Below are positions 47,276-59,398 of a stretch of DNA of 64,000 bases, piece after piece. This stretch comes from Echinometra lucunter (lineage: Eukaryota > Echinodermata > Echinoidea > Camarodonta > Echinometridae): contig CM057161.1 of assembly GCA_029962745.1 (NCBI GenBank), forward strand, positions 12,148,436 through 12,212,435. Reading direction: 5' to 3'. A program made the position numbers and the translations under genes. The stretch's first letter is position 1; each line of letters opens with the position of its first letter. The notes beneath the pieces are model-generated. The model ran no database searches. It saw nothing but the letters and a program-made list of their open reading frames with translations, and was not told the DNA's origin.

Positions 47276-47591
47276 CAATAGGCCATGAATTTGGAGGTCA
47301 CGCATGTGCTGCTTTTCAGCTGACTCTCTCTTATCAAAAAGGTCAAAAATGGTTCACATTACTTTGCCAATCATGTCAAAATGCTTAGTGAGGCGCCGAT
47401 TGGTTTCGTTTTAAGCCGCCACATTTTCGCGCAGGACACTTCGTTTGGTGTTAATGCCAAAGTGTAGATGTTTGATTATTTTCAAGCATTTTAACTGCCA
47501 TGTTCCATGAAAGGGTTGCTGTTTAACATTCACATGTAAAATGAGTATTATTTATGCATACATTATTATATTTCAAAAGGTTTAGTAATAA

Positions 47592-47685
47592 TGACGTTGG
47601 CTCAATTGATAGAGCGTCCGCCTCATGAACGGGAGGTCGTGGATCCGATCTCCAACTGAGTCATACCAAAGACTTTCTTTTTTTT
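47592..47685 (+). mobile_element. tRNA-derived SINE head
   Basis: TGACGTTGGCTCAATTGATA (A-box region), CCGCCTCATGAACGGGAGG (anticodon-arm region) and GGATCCGATCTCC (degenerate B box) are arranged as in a tRNA. GAGTCATACCAAAGAC and a T-rich run follow. The same head and the same CATACCAAAGAC-type continuation occur on the minus strand at 55180-55388, so the two are one SINE family. A functional tRNA gene is unlikely because the acceptor and anticodon stems do not pair well. Confidence 0.75.
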
Positions 47686-48012
47686 TTCTTTCTGTTATTT
47701 TCACCGCTTTCCCCTCATTTTCTTGTTTTTGTTAGAAGTACCTATGCATTCACAGCTGTCATATCCGTTTCATATGTTCCTATAATTCGCTGTTTGTCTA
47801 ATTCTGGTATATATATATATATAAAAACAAACATCATCAAATATATTTGGCTTGATATCACAATTTTTTCCAATTACGTGAGAATTTTGCAGCCATAATG
47901 ACATGAAAAACATCCTGCCTCTGCCTTCATTATCCGATAAACAATCTGAGTCTCTGCACTCAACTTCCAGAAATTATATAATATTCCTTGGAAGAAGACA
48001 AACAGACAGAAA

Positions 48013-48021
<9 letters not shown>

Positions 48022-48050
<29 letters not shown>

Positions 48051-48196
48051 TCTCCCTCCATTTCTCTCTCTCCTTTTTTTTTTTAAAGCATGTACACGTT
48101 GGTATTGATAAACACACACCCACTCACACACCCACGCTCCACACATTTTTTGTTTTTCCGTGCACACGCACCGCCCCCCCCCACACACACACGCTC
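48022..48196 (+). repeat. (CT)n and (CA)n low-complexity cluster
   Basis: A CT run at about 48022-48075, then ACACCC/CACA runs at about 48106-48193, with a C homopolymer near 48174. A G run follows at about 48232-48247. Confidence 0.9.
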
Positions 48197-48249
48197 TCTC
48201 TTTCTCTCTCTAGAGGTTGTGTCATTTTATTTGGGGGGGGGGGGGGGTC

Positions 48250-49164
48250 AAGTTAGCTTCAAAATTTATGGTCAGCATTTTCTCTGTAAATTCAGCCAAG
48301 AGAGAAAACTTCTGAGTCATGATCCATAATCGGTGATGTTCTAAGAGCAAATTAGTTACAATTTACCATGACTGCCTCATATTGACTAAAGAGTCTGATT
48401 ATTTTTTTTTTCATTTATTTATTTATTTATTTATTTTGCTTGTGACATTTTTCGAGGGGGCAAAGTGCCCATTTTGCCCCTTTCAAGTAGCATCGCTTAA
48501 CATATCGTGACCAGAAGGACCATTAGCGCGTCTTTTATTACTATTTTTGTCCGCTTTCCTAGTTTCCTGTAATTTGTATTTCCTTTTCCTCACAGCGGAT
48601 GCTTATTTTTCAATTTCCCCTATATATCTGATTATTGATACTCTTCTTGGTAAATGTTTTATGTCATATTTGAGGAGGGTTGACAGCGAACTTTTATCGC
48701 CCTGATCCACTTGAAGTCATTCTATATTTGTTATCATTTTTTTTTATTTGATATGATTTATTTTCTTCTGCGTTCATATAAGTAGAATATTTTTCGGTAA
48801 ATTACTTAAAATAAAATACAAAAGTACTTTTTGACAATGAATCATGAATAAACAAGTATATGTAAAAATCATTTTTCAAAAACAAACACGAGCTGATAAA
48901 GTGTAAAATTATTGTAAGTCATCAAACATAAAATCATTTGCGGAAGCAGGACTGCCATTGTAAGCAATTTGCTTGAAAATATGGCAGCCCCAAACAAAAT
49001 AGTTGTGAAATAGATAAACTCTCATGGATAAATGGTACCCCTCTCTCTCATGGTATCTCTCTATTTCTACTGGAATAATAAAAATTAAATGAAATGCTTC
49101 CGGAGAAATTGGAATTACAATTTTTATCACTGGATAGTTTAAATCACTGAGATTTGAATCTAGA
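48250..49164. other. Non-coding stretch, no gene seen
   Basis: Contains a (TTTA)n run at about 48412-48437. Only short frames are present. Confidence 0.65.
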
Positions 49165-49278
49165 ACGATTTATGCACAAGCTGACTAATGAAATGGTATT
49201 TAACAAGCTATAAGATAGGATACGATTTATGCACAAGCTGACTAATGAAATGGTATTTAACAAGCTATAAGATAGGAT
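49165..49278 (+). repeat. Exact 57-bp tandem duplication
   Basis: The unit beginning ACGATTTATGCACAAGCTGA and ending AAGATAGGAT occurs twice in a row (49165-49221 and 49222-49278) without a mismatch. Identity implies a very recent event or an assembly artefact. Confidence 0.95.
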
Positions 49279-49279
49279 A

Positions 49280-50320
49280 CTGCAGAAAGTATTCATATTT
49301 GTACGGTGCTTTCAAACCATGCGGCAGTCTGTTCTGTATAGATTATCTGAAACTGCCTGAGGACTATCCCAAACCTCTTTTTAAAAATTCAGTATCAATT
49401 CGTATGAAAACAAAGCGAAAATACATGCTTTTATGCGAACGACGTACAGGACTGTGCAAAATGAAAGACACATTACAAAGCACGATAATTACATTCAGTC
49501 ATAAAACTACATAAAACGTATTTTAGCAAACTGAGAAATAATTGGGTTAAGAGAGGTAAACGAATAAAGAGAAAGAACAAGAGAAGGGTAATGCATACAG
49601 AGCATAAGCTTTGATTCTTCAAATAAATTCTAATGTATCAAGCAGTTTATCTATTTTTTCTAATCTAAGAGAGAGAGAGAGAGAGAGAGAAGGTACATGT
49701 AACTACTATATAATCTGCCAGAAAGAACATAAATAGCAAATTATCAGACATCATTTTCCTTATGAGGGGAATGAGTCAACTATTAGAAAAAGCATTTCTC
49801 GTATTTTGATCGCATTGCTTTGTATTCACTGTGCTGTCGGCCTGTAAGCGCTTTTTTGCGGTTTGATATAACTGTCAGTGCTGTGATCAATTTTGTGAGA
49901 ACGGAAGAAAAGTACTTATGATGTTGTTTTCCACTTACATTATGTCAAAGTCTATTTCCAATTTTTTGTATTTCCCATATAAGGCGTATACAAGAAACAA
50001 CCTTTGGTACATTTTCCCACAGTATACATGGGGGTTTGTTGGTTTATCTAACACGTACTCAATGACATGCATGGGCACGATTATTGCCGTGGACTGCAAT
50101 CAAAGGTGGATTTGGGAGAGGGAGCACAACCGACCCATATGGAAGTATGTGGCATAATTTTATGGAAGTATGAAAAAGGGAAATAGCCCTCCTATTATTT
50201 TGCTGGGTTCAAAGAGGCTCTTGAAAATAGAACATTTTGCTTTTGCTTGTCGGAGATTTTTGTGTAAAATCAACAACGGAAAAAAATTTGATAATTAATT
50301 CTCCATTCTTTTCAAGTTAT
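49280..50320. other. Non-coding stretch, no gene seen
   Basis: A GA run lies at about 49671-49691. Frames of 79-89 codons (49245-49514, 49918-50157) have varied composition but no recognisable domain or neighbouring exon. Confidence 0.55.
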
Positions 50321-50322
50321 GC

Positions 50323-50334
50323 CCCCCCCCCCCA

Positions 50335-50380
<46 letters not shown>

Positions 50381-50388
50381 CTCTCTCC
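50323..50388 (+). repeat. Poly-C plus (CT)n microsatellite
   Basis: A C run (about 50323-50333) followed by CT dinucleotides. Confidence 0.95.
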
Positions 50389-50389
50389 A

Positions 50390-51251
50390 AACAAAGCCTT
50401 GGGGACACACTGTTTTTCTAACTCTACTTTGAGCCAGGATGTGTAGGTCTTAAACAGAGCAACTGCCTTCCACTCGCCCTGTCTTAAACAAGGATATAAT
50501 TTACTTATGTATATATGTATATGTATATACCTACTTTATAACCCATATAACTTACTTATACAGACCAATTACAACCCTTGAAAGTGCGGGGTAAATGAGC
50601 CCCTAACGTGAGAATAATTTCAAACTAACACATCTCCGGCTAATGATCTGCCCAACTTGATGTATATATAGTTTTTAATTGTCTGTCATATCATCTGCTC
50701 ACAAAAGCGTAAAATATCAATTTGGACGCAGCGAAATGTTCAGCTGACAATGAACAGATGATGGGGAGAAATGCTCATATCCAAGCTTTTTTTCCTTTTT
50801 TATAAACAAAATTGTTCAAGAGCGAAGGCCGTCATGCCCCTCTGGAATTGAAAAGGGTGTGTGTTTTCCAATTTTTCGCCATCGTTTTATTGTCATCTAT
50901 TGTTTTCGCATTTCATTAATTAATTGCTAATGATTTCATGGAAGTCACATTGATACACCTCATCTGCATGCTCTTTATTTGCCTTTCGTTATACTGTATG
51001 TCCCAAAAGCCAAATAACAAAAAAAAAAAAAAAAAAGAAAGATGAAATAAAAAGAAGAAGAGCGAATCGACCATTGTTCCACTACACCAACTACTACACA
51101 TGGGATTAGGAAAAAAGTGTAAAAGTATTATAAAAATGATGACTCAAATTTGATCATCTTTATTTTGTCGTGACCAATTATCCATTCTTGTTCATTTAAT
51201 ATCTGATAATGACTGTTCGCAGCTAGTTATCACACTTGCTACTGATGTATT
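50390..51251. other. Non-coding stretch up to the third gap
   Basis: AT-rich, with TATATG runs near 50507-50528 and an A run near 51019-51036. No gene seen. Confidence 0.65.
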
Positions 51252-51751
51252 NNNNNNNNNNNNNNNNNNNNNNNNNNNNNNNNNNNNNNNNNNNNNNNNN
51301 NNNNNNNNNNNNNNNNNNNNNNNNNNNNNNNNNNNNNNNNNNNNNNNNNNNNNNNNNNNNNNNNNNNNNNNNNNNNNNNNNNNNNNNNNNNNNNNNNNNN
51401 NNNNNNNNNNNNNNNNNNNNNNNNNNNNNNNNNNNNNNNNNNNNNNNNNNNNNNNNNNNNNNNNNNNNNNNNNNNNNNNNNNNNNNNNNNNNNNNNNNNN
51501 NNNNNNNNNNNNNNNNNNNNNNNNNNNNNNNNNNNNNNNNNNNNNNNNNNNNNNNNNNNNNNNNNNNNNNNNNNNNNNNNNNNNNNNNNNNNNNNNNNNN
51601 NNNNNNNNNNNNNNNNNNNNNNNNNNNNNNNNNNNNNNNNNNNNNNNNNNNNNNNNNNNNNNNNNNNNNNNNNNNNNNNNNNNNNNNNNNNNNNNNNNNN
51701 NNNNNNNNNNNNNNNNNNNNNNNNNNNNNNNNNNNNNNNNNNNNNNNNNNN
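51252..51751. other. Assembly gap, exactly 500 N
   Basis: Placeholder of fixed size. The flanks share no obvious sequence, unlike the gap at 20498. Confidence 1.
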
Positions 51752-51854
51752 GTACTATGTACCGTTCTCTATGCAGAGGGCCCTACGTAATCAGTCACTT
51801 TATACTTGACTATATACTATGTTTTGTGTGATTTCTTTTCTTTATTACCCCTCA

Positions 51855-51885
<31 letters not shown>

Positions 51886-53080
51886 TTTTTCATTTTGGGG
51901 AAAGGGGGGAAGGGGGGGGATAATATGTCCTTATCTGCAGTATTCACATTAATCTGCAGAGACAATGTTTATGACAAATAAACGGCCTCTCACCGTCAAA
52001 ACTTAAGGTTTAACAACGACTCTCTAATGACCATTTGCATTTCGTCTAATACTTACAATGGCTTGTACAGTTCCATGAATTATTAAAAGAATCGAGTCGT
52101 TTTGATGTGTCATCACTTTTGAAATGTTATTTTTTCTAAAATCATGAGGTTGGTAAGCAGACTGTAATAATTATGTATCATCTCGTCGTTCAGCATTCGG
52201 GATAAGTGCTTTTTCACACGCAGTTTTTGTTTAAAGCATGACTTGTTATTTCGCGAAAAATTAATGCTCCAACGGCCACTATTTCAGAAATGTTCAGAGA
52301 CAGAAGGGCATTAACTATGTGTTAAAGCATATGAATTAACGTCCTTCTGGCTCAAAACAGACGAAATAATATCAGCTCAGTCTCACCAAGTAGTATAGCG
52401 TAATCTAAAGATGACGCTATGCAGCTAAAGTGATTTTTTGAATGTATCAGTGTTTACAGATGGTATCATAATCAGTTCAATGTGGAAACTGCAGGGAAGG
52501 ATATTTTTCTGAATGCTAATTTACCCATATCGTTGCTTAACTGACGACAATGTGCGATTTAACACATCCACATATAGATCTGCATGCCATATGAAACGGA
52601 GTTTGAAAAACATTCTCTTTTATTGAAAGTTACTCTCATTTAAGAATACAGAACTACATTTCTCCAAATCCTTCGAATACGATCATGCCATTTATTTCGT
52701 AATTAGAGATTCAACCGGGAAATAAGAAAAATAAATCCCAAGACCATGACGTAATCTTAAAATCTAAAGGCATGTTTACGAAAGAGTAACAAAATTGAAT
52801 ATGAAGATGTTTGTGTAATGGAATAGGCTATAACCGCAACGGAATAAAAACGGAATATACGTCAACGGACTCGCTCTAAGACTAAATCAACAAAAAATGA
52901 CATTCGCATCCTCATTAAATCATACACTCAAACCACACAATCACAAACACATATGACATTATGTAGCGAGTGACGATCTATGAGGTTTTCTTGCATGTTC
53001 TACATCGTCATGTTCTGATGGCATTAGAGCTTCATATGGCAAAGGATTCCCGTAATAAACTGTGCAAATGGTATCTGAAT
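51752..53080. other. Non-coding stretch, no gene seen
   Basis: A CT run at about 51857-51881 is followed by a G-rich patch. The remainder is AT-rich without recognisable features. Confidence 0.65.
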
Positions 53081-53086
53081 ATAAAC

Positions 53087-53251
53087 ACAGAATTCACTCT
53101 TATAGGAGTTGTACTATATAGGGATCACTTTGTTTTGGAGTTAATTCCACTCCAAAATATAGTGGAATCCACTCTAAAGTGGTGTTTGAATCACTCTTTT
53201 GAGAGTTTGAGAGTTGATTTTAACTCCAAAACCAAGTAATCCCTTCTGGGT
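53087..53251. mobile_element. Putative MITE with repeated CACTC/GGAGTT words
   Basis: ACTCTTATAGGAGTT, CACTTTGTTTTGGAGTTAA, CCACTCTAAAGTGG and GATTTTAACTCCAAAACC recur as short palindromic words. AGGGATCACTTTGTTTTGGA near the left has an inverted partner at the right, AAGGGATTACTTGGTTTTGG read on the minus strand. Outer limits (ACACAGAA and TTCTGGGT) are tentative, and no target duplication was found. Confidence 0.5.
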
Positions 53252-54261
53252 TTTTTTTTCCCCAACTAAGTGGATATCTACACTTGTATCTATTCCGAGG
53301 ATTAAGAGCGATATTCGTAATTATGCATTACTCTTGAATCGATTGTTGAATCTTGGACGACAACAGTAAAAAATTACTGTTGTGTTGTGGTGTCTTATTA
53401 TTATTATTATTGTTTTTTACAAGTTGCTCTGTTGACGGTTTTTGTTCTTTTTATTGAATTCTTCGATATGTCATGTTTTCCTTTGCAAATTTGTGGCTTT
53501 ATGGTTATATTTAAAAACATGAACACAAAAGCGTAACGGTATAATGGTGAATGGTGGTAATCTTGGTAACTGTATTTTACGCAGTGTGTAAGGATTGACA
53601 ATCTTTAATCAGTCTCAAACACTTTCCCTGTATTAAGAAAACAAACCCGAAGTCCTTCACGATAGGTATTACCCAGGTATATGCACCAGCTCCATTCCTT
53701 GCATGCATTCAACTAAGAATGGGGCAAGGGTATTCTATAATTTTGTTTCTAATGTGAACTTTGGTTCCTGAACTTCAGTGATAAAATGACAAACACACAA
53801 ATACAGGAAGGAGGGAGTATAAATATGTATTTTTCTTTTTCGTCAATTTTCTCACACTGTCGCGAACACCTAGGCCTCTTCCGTGAGTGGCTGCATGCAT
53901 GTAAAGGAGGAAATCTCCGCGCTCCATTTGCAGTCGTGAAATAGCGCATCGCTTGGAGGATGCCTCTTCTTCTTTTGTTTCGCCATCTTCCACACCATGT
54001 CTATCTTTCTTTCTTCTCTCTCTGGACATTTTCCTTGACAAGTGGTCAATCCTCATCAAGACCAAGAAACCCAATCCTCTTAAATTGGAAACCCAAGATG
54101 ACCACTCTGACCCTTTGGATGACCACTGGTCTCTTCTGTTCTCTTCCTCCCTGTCCCTCGCCGTTCCATAAGAATTCATTTGAAAGCTCAGGTAACAAAA
54201 TTTGAAAGTAAATTGTTATTCTGTCTGATGGCGAGCTGTCAAGCCGAGATTGATACAATCT
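53252..54261. other. Non-coding stretch, no gene seen
   Basis: An ATT run lies at about 53396-53412. The 134-codon minus-strand frame at 53775-54179 is Arg/Glu/Lys-rich with no recognisable domain, and overlaps Ser-rich frames on the other strand. Confidence 0.55.
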
Positions 54262-54400
54262 GGGAGGCGTTTCATCAAGTGTCTTGTCAGTGATTTTTTA
54301 CTGACAAATTTGCTCTCAGCCAATCAGATGCAAGGATTTCAGTAGCTTATAACAGTTGTCGGTAGAAATCACTGACAAGACACTTGATGAAACGCTCCCC
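54262..54400. mobile_element. Palindromic MITE, GCGTTTCATCAAGTGTC ends
   Basis: The terminal inverted repeats of about 37 bp share GCGTTTCATCAAGTGTCTTG and continue TCAGTGATTT with almost no mismatch. The loop (54302-54355) shares about 50 of 54 bases with the loop of 33089-33236, including TTTGCTCTCAGCCAATCAGA and AGTAGCTTATAACAG, although the arms differ. Confidence 0.85.
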
Positions 54401-55179
54401 TGATCCATGCTTGGCGTTCAGGTGAAACATTCAGAGAGGACCGGCTAAGTAGTTGGATATTTTTTTCTATACCTCTTTTTTCAAACCTCTATATCTCTCC
54501 CTTCATTTCCATCTTTCATCATTCTTATTTTGTTGATATCGTTTCTTTATTAAAGAGAAGTAGAAAACAATATACAGCTAATTCGACATGGTTTGACCAA
54601 AAACAAAAAAACAAAAAACAAAAAAAACATCATTTTGACTGAGCCCAATATGACCCTTTTTTAATGCAAGTAATAATGCACTTGGTGTGTACTTGATATT
54701 TGCCATCTTTCTGTTATTACTTATTGTGTTGATTATGAGTCATTTAAATATTAAAACAGGTACCAATAAAAGAGGTTTTTAAGGAGTTGTAAAAGCGATG
54801 AAATGCAATGAAATAATAACTAAGGTGAGGTGCATACTTCCATTATTTCGATAGAGAAATTAACAACGTCAATTATTTCTATTTGGATTTCAATCGCCTC
54901 GCCGATTCCACTGACCCGTCAACTGATGGCTAGTGTCCAGTGGCTTGTGGGATATAAGGTGTCCTAAAAATGGAGACCACTGAACATGCTGAAGGAATGT
55001 ATAGTTTCTCGTAAGTAATGGTCATGTTCCAAATTTGAATTGATTGATTGCAAGAAGAGAGAGAGAGAGAGAGAGAGAAAGAAAGAGAGGGAGAGGCTGG
55101 GGGAGGGGAAGACTTATGAACTATCCTCTGCTAAGAACTGGAAATATTTCTCCATCTCCAAATTTTATTTTCCGAGAAA
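54401..55179. other. Non-coding stretch with a GA run
   Basis: A CAAAAAA-type run near 54598-54627 and a GA run at about 55057-55096. No gene seen. Confidence 0.65.
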
Positions 55180-55388
55180 GGAAATTCTTTTTACCCAATT
55201 GATCGTGGGCCCGGCAGCCACTGAGCAGCGCCAGATCGACGTAGCTCTGTCCTTTTCAATTCTTGAACGCCAAAGAAGGTAGCAGCAACTCCCATCTTTT
55301 AACGTCTTTTGGTTATGACGCGGCCGGGGTTCGAACCAGCGACCTCCCGATTGTGAGGCGGACGCTCTACCTACTGAGCCAACACATC
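55180..55388 (-). mobile_element. tRNA-derived SINE (minus strand)
   Basis: Read on the minus strand: TTGGCTCAGTAGGTAGAGCG (A box), CCGCCTCACAATCGGGAGG, and GGTTCGAACCCCGG, a near-consensus B box. CGCGTCATAACCAAAAGAC and a body with TTCAAGAATTGAAAAGGACA and CAGTGGCTGCCGGGCCC follow. The head matches the SINE at 47592. The 3' limit is uncertain. Confidence 0.8.
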
Positions 55389-55389
55389 G

Positions 55390-56160
55390 GTTACCCCTGC
55401 ATCCTCAAGATTTAGTTGGAAATCAATTCATATAGACGGTCTTTATTGACTTACGTCCATCGCAAATGAAGTATATTATACTTGATCGCACAAGATCTGA
55501 AATTCAAGACGCAGTGATCAAATTTACAAGATTTAATTCAAAATCTTGTATGTACGCATAATTAATTATTATTTGAATTTCAACTCCCTCGCATGATGTA
55601 AGTTAATATGCATTCATTAATATTAACTTCCAGGAAACATGCTATTATGGTTACTATCCTTTACAACATTTTGGAGCACCTTGTGAATTGGGAAGGCGGG
55701 GAGCCCTACTTCCACACACAAACCGCCATCTTCTTTCATCAAATAAATCTTTCATCCAGGAATAAAAACAAGAACTATTCAATATTAATATTGCTCTTAA
55801 TTTCTCCATTTCTCCTCCCCCTCCTATTCAATCACTTAGTACAGACAGACGTGGAACCCCGGGGCTATGGAACAATCAAGCTTGGTCACTTTAACTCAAG
55901 CCACTGGTCATCCAAACTTGACCAGGTCAAGCGTATAGTATTTCTATGCCTGTCACTCTCAAAATAATTTTGAGGTTTTGATTAAGGTTATAAGGCAGAA
56001 GAGAAGAAGTAATGCCAGTTGTATTTAAGTCAGTGAGTTAAGATTCGATTCCGCTTCCACGAGTTGATGTATTACTATCGTACAAAATAAACACAAAGAA
56101 TACAGAAGATGCCAAAAGCGGTTACCATATAAGCATAGAAGGATTCCATAATTCCTCCAT
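55390..56160. other. Non-coding stretch, no gene seen
   Basis: A 119-codon frame at 55608-55967 has no recognisable domain. No element boundaries seen. Confidence 0.6.
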
Positions 56161-56161
56161 C

Positions 56162-56461
56162 CAGTGGCGAAGCTACAGGGGGTACTGGGGGCACGTGCCC
56201 CAATTCAAATGGCAAAAAAAGAAGAAAAGAAAATAAAGAAATAGAAAAAAGATCAAGAAAATAAGAGAGAGAGAGAGAGGGGGGATGGGAGATAACAAAG
56301 AATGGGTAGGGGCGGGAAGGAAATATCAAAGGGAGACGCCATGATCCGCCCCCTCATCCTCATTAATAGGAATTTTCTGAAATTTAAATTTCATCAACCT
56401 ACTAAGATGGGTGCCCCCCATACCGGTGCCCCTCAGTGTCTGGAGCCCCGCTACGCCACTG
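56162..56461. mobile_element. hAT-type MITE, 300 bp
   Basis: The left end CAGTGGCGAAGCTACAGGGG is paired with the right end CCCCGCTACGCCACTG (minus strand CAGTGGCGTAGCGGGG). The flanking octamers are CCTCCATC (56154-56161) and CCACCATC (56462-56469), a 7/8 match that fits a hAT target duplication. The interior has a GA run and no transposase. Confidence 0.85.
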
Positions 56462-56469
56462 CCACCATC

Positions 56470-57060
56470 ATATACCACGAGTATAGTTATGAGCAAGAAA
56501 TTGAATTAATTCACCGTGGACTGTCTAACAGTAAAAATTATGATTTTTTTTTTATAACCATAGGCAACATTTTCTAACACAACAGGGCCTTTTTTTACCT
56601 CAACAACCAAATGGTAATATTTGTACACACTGTTTCGTTAATCACATTTCAAGTAAATTTACATTTTCTTTCTTTTTTTCAACTTCATTCATTAAATACA
56701 GAATTTTTGAAGGCAAGTTTATCACTTTGCGCTCGAATGGGTTTAAACGAAACGTAGAAAACGAAACAAGAAAAGAGCCAAAAATAACAAACAACCAAAC
56801 AAATAAATATATATCATAGGGTAATCACAATAAACGACAATCACTTTTGCCTTTTTGAGCAGTTGAATTAGCCAGATTAATATTATCGACGATTAAGCTT
56901 ATTTCATTTCTACTCAAAACTGCTAAATAGGGACTATTGATTATCTCTGTGCCCCGCATAATGTGATACCAAGAGGAAAATTGATAATTGTCTTCTCTTT
57001 CCTCATAAAGTTTGATTTTTTTGTCATCATAGATACGGAAAAGCACCGATGCGTAAAATA
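56470..57060. other. Non-coding stretch, no gene seen
   Basis: AT-rich; part of a 145-codon minus-strand frame (56825-57262) that I do not recognise. Confidence 0.6.
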
Positions 57061-57510
57061 ATCTTGTTCTTCTTTCGACGACGGTGCGGACGTTGCACAC
57101 ACCTAGGGCGCGTCCTTCAAGCGCGCGCATGCACACGGTCGTAATCGACGGAAGCGATAATCTTATTTTTTTATATTGCATTTTGCTCATTATAATAATC
57201 GCGCCAAAACTGCTGCCGCGCATGGCTGTAGACCACCGCACACTCGTCTCCCCCCATCCCAATGTTTACGTTGCGTCTGTCTGTCAGTTTGTGCCAGTTT
57301 TGTCGTCACTATCCTCTTATTCTGGTACGTGGGCTCTGTAATCAGTGTACAGCTGGTCGCGGAGACTGAGGCGAAAATGGTTGAGTGAACATCGGGGGTG
57401 CAGCCCAGCAGGAACGAAGCAGCTTGCCTGGTATTTATCTTTGGGTTCTCCACCGTCTTCTCTCTTACTCGCACTCCAGTGAGCGATGCATTGCCAATCA
57501 AACACGACGA
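57061..57510. other. CpG-dense patch, possible regulatory DNA
   Basis: CpG is clustered, especially at 57077-57155 (GACGACGGTGCGGACG, GGGCGCGTCC, GCGCGCGCATGC). A CCAAT (GCCAATCAAAC) lies near 57490. Overlapping frames on both strands have no recognisable content. An unmethylated promoter or enhancer is possible but unsupported by an adjacent exon. Confidence 0.35.
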
Positions 57511-57654
57511 GGTGCTGGATGGGAAAGATAGAAGAAATTAATTAGGTATCATTCGGCAGAATACAAGTCAGAAAGATCAGACAAGGGAATAGATGAGAAA
57601 GAGAGGGGAGGAGAGAACAGAAATATAGTAAGTGAGATATAAATAGAGCGGGGA

Positions 57655-57745
57655 AATTGAAAGAGAACGGAAGACTGTGGGAGAGAGAAAGAGAGAGAAA
57701 GAGAGAGAAAGAAAGGGGAGGAGGGAGACAGAGACAGAGAGACGA
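57655..57745 (+). repeat. GA-rich microsatellite
   Basis: Interrupted GA/GAAA run. Confidence 0.9.
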
Positions 57746-57890
57746 TAATCAAAGTCCCAACTTAATCCCTACTTCCAACAATAAGCCTAACGCCATACTC
57801 AAACTTATGCTTAGGTCCATCGCAAGCCAAGTCCCGACCCCGTCTTTGAAGAAATTGAATGTAGACTAGTGTACATTATTTAAGTCTATA

Positions 57891-58311
57891 CACTAAAAAT
57901 AAAAAGAAGGTACAATTTTGCGCCCTTCAAATGCAACACACACAAAAAGGTACAATTTTGCACCCTTCAAATGCAACACTCTGAGCCCCTTTTTAGGTGC
58001 AACTTTGCACCCTAAGAAGCTTTTTGCACCTTTAAGGGTGCAGTTAGCTACATTTTGCACCCTAAAGGGTGCAGAGTTGTACCCTTTAGAAAAGGTGCAA
58101 ATTTGCACCCTTTTGAATGCAAACATTTCTGCACCCTTAAAGGTGCAAAGTTGCACTTTTTAGGGTGCAAACGGGCATTCCCGGGTGCAAACAAGAACAA
58201 AAAGGTGCATTTTTGCACCTTTTTTTATGTAGGATGCAAGACTGCACCCCAAAAAGGTGCTGCCAGTGTTGCATTTAGGGTGCAAACTGGAACCTTTTTT
58301 TTCTTAGTGTG
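57891..58311. mobile_element. MITE with repeated GGTGCAA/TTGCACC words, copy 2
   Basis: Left end CACTAAAAATAAAAAGAAGG with TA before it (57889-57890); right end on the minus strand CACACTAAGAAAAAAAAGG, with TA after (58312-58313). The interior is a longer chain of palindromic words (GGTGCAAATTTGCACC and variants) than copy 1, including a local duplication of TACAATTTTGC.CCCTTCAA near the left end. This suggests internal expansion by slippage. Confidence 0.85.
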
Positions 58312-58319
58312 TATAAAGG

Positions 58320-59398
58320 ATATAGTAATGTTTCTTTTTTGTATTTTTACAAATCCAAATTTTGTTAACAAAGAGAATCGGTCTTCGATGTAAGTCTATC
58401 TTGAGATATATTTTTTCTTAAAACATGAGATAGTCTTCACTTCTCAAATAATCAGTAACAGATTCATGACTAAACACTAACAATGATGAAAATTATCTTT
58501 CCAATCGATAAGAAGAAAATAAAATGCTGGCATGAGGTGTTATTAAAAACACAATTTACTTATCCCAAGCTCGACTGCGCGCCCTTCATCCCCCTTCATG
58601 CGCTCGACTCTTTGGTGATTTTTCTAATGAACTGAAACCGGAACGGTAAAGCAATCGGTTTCTCTCGATATACATTCACAGATTATTTGTTTAAACTTGT
58701 AAATTTGGAAAACAAATCCCAATGATTTTGCTTTCTACTCGGGCGTCGGCAGATAAATTGACAATCGTCATTAACTCGTAATTCGCGCCCTCCCTTTCTC
58801 GAGTGCAGTATTCACTCTCTTTATCTTCTCTCCAGCTTCGAATTGATTTGCGCGCTTCCAAGCCAAACATAAATACTACACCAGGCAGCGTTTGAGTAAG
58901 CGATTGGGTTTCGGAATGCAATCATTTAGATTGGGGAAGGGAATGATATAGTATTATCTGCAAATAGTCCAGCCTACATGGTCCACAATCGAACTGATGA
59001 ACGTAAAATTGTCGACAGTAAGATCTTCAGAGAAAATGGTAATGTGAATTAAGAAGCCACTATCTAGTTCCAACACAGATTTGGCTACATACTGTTTCAG
59101 CACACTATGATCCTGCAAGTTGGTGGCAAAGTTATAGGAAGAAATGGAAAAATACAGAGAAGGATGCGGGGGGAATTATGACGACAATAAACAAGTGGAT
59201 TGGAATTCATAGCTACAATGATAATTTCGTATCTATGGAAAAAGAGAGAAGAGGAGTCAATAACATTCGCAACCAGACTGAGAAAGTTACTCATAATTCT
59301 GTGAATAAATCCATTGCCAACAGAAAACCGAAAGTTTTTTTTTTTCAAAAATCTTTAGATGGACTAAGCTGTAAAGATAGTTTTAAAAGTATGTGTAT
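58320..59398. other. Non-coding stretch, no gene seen
   Basis: Only short frames (up to 83 codons), without recognisable motifs or element boundaries. Confidence 0.65.

Noticed and set aside
47592..47665. Possible functional tRNA gene (anticodon-like CAT)
   Set aside because: Acceptor and anticodon stems pair poorly, the B box is degenerate, and the downstream sequence matches the SINE at 55180-55388.
55320..55388. Possible functional minus-strand tRNA gene
   Set aside because: The B box is good but the acceptor stem is not complementary, and a SINE body follows.
56825..57262. 145-codon minus-strand frame
   Set aside because: It overlaps the CpG-dense patch, has no recognisable domain, and competes with frames on the other strand.
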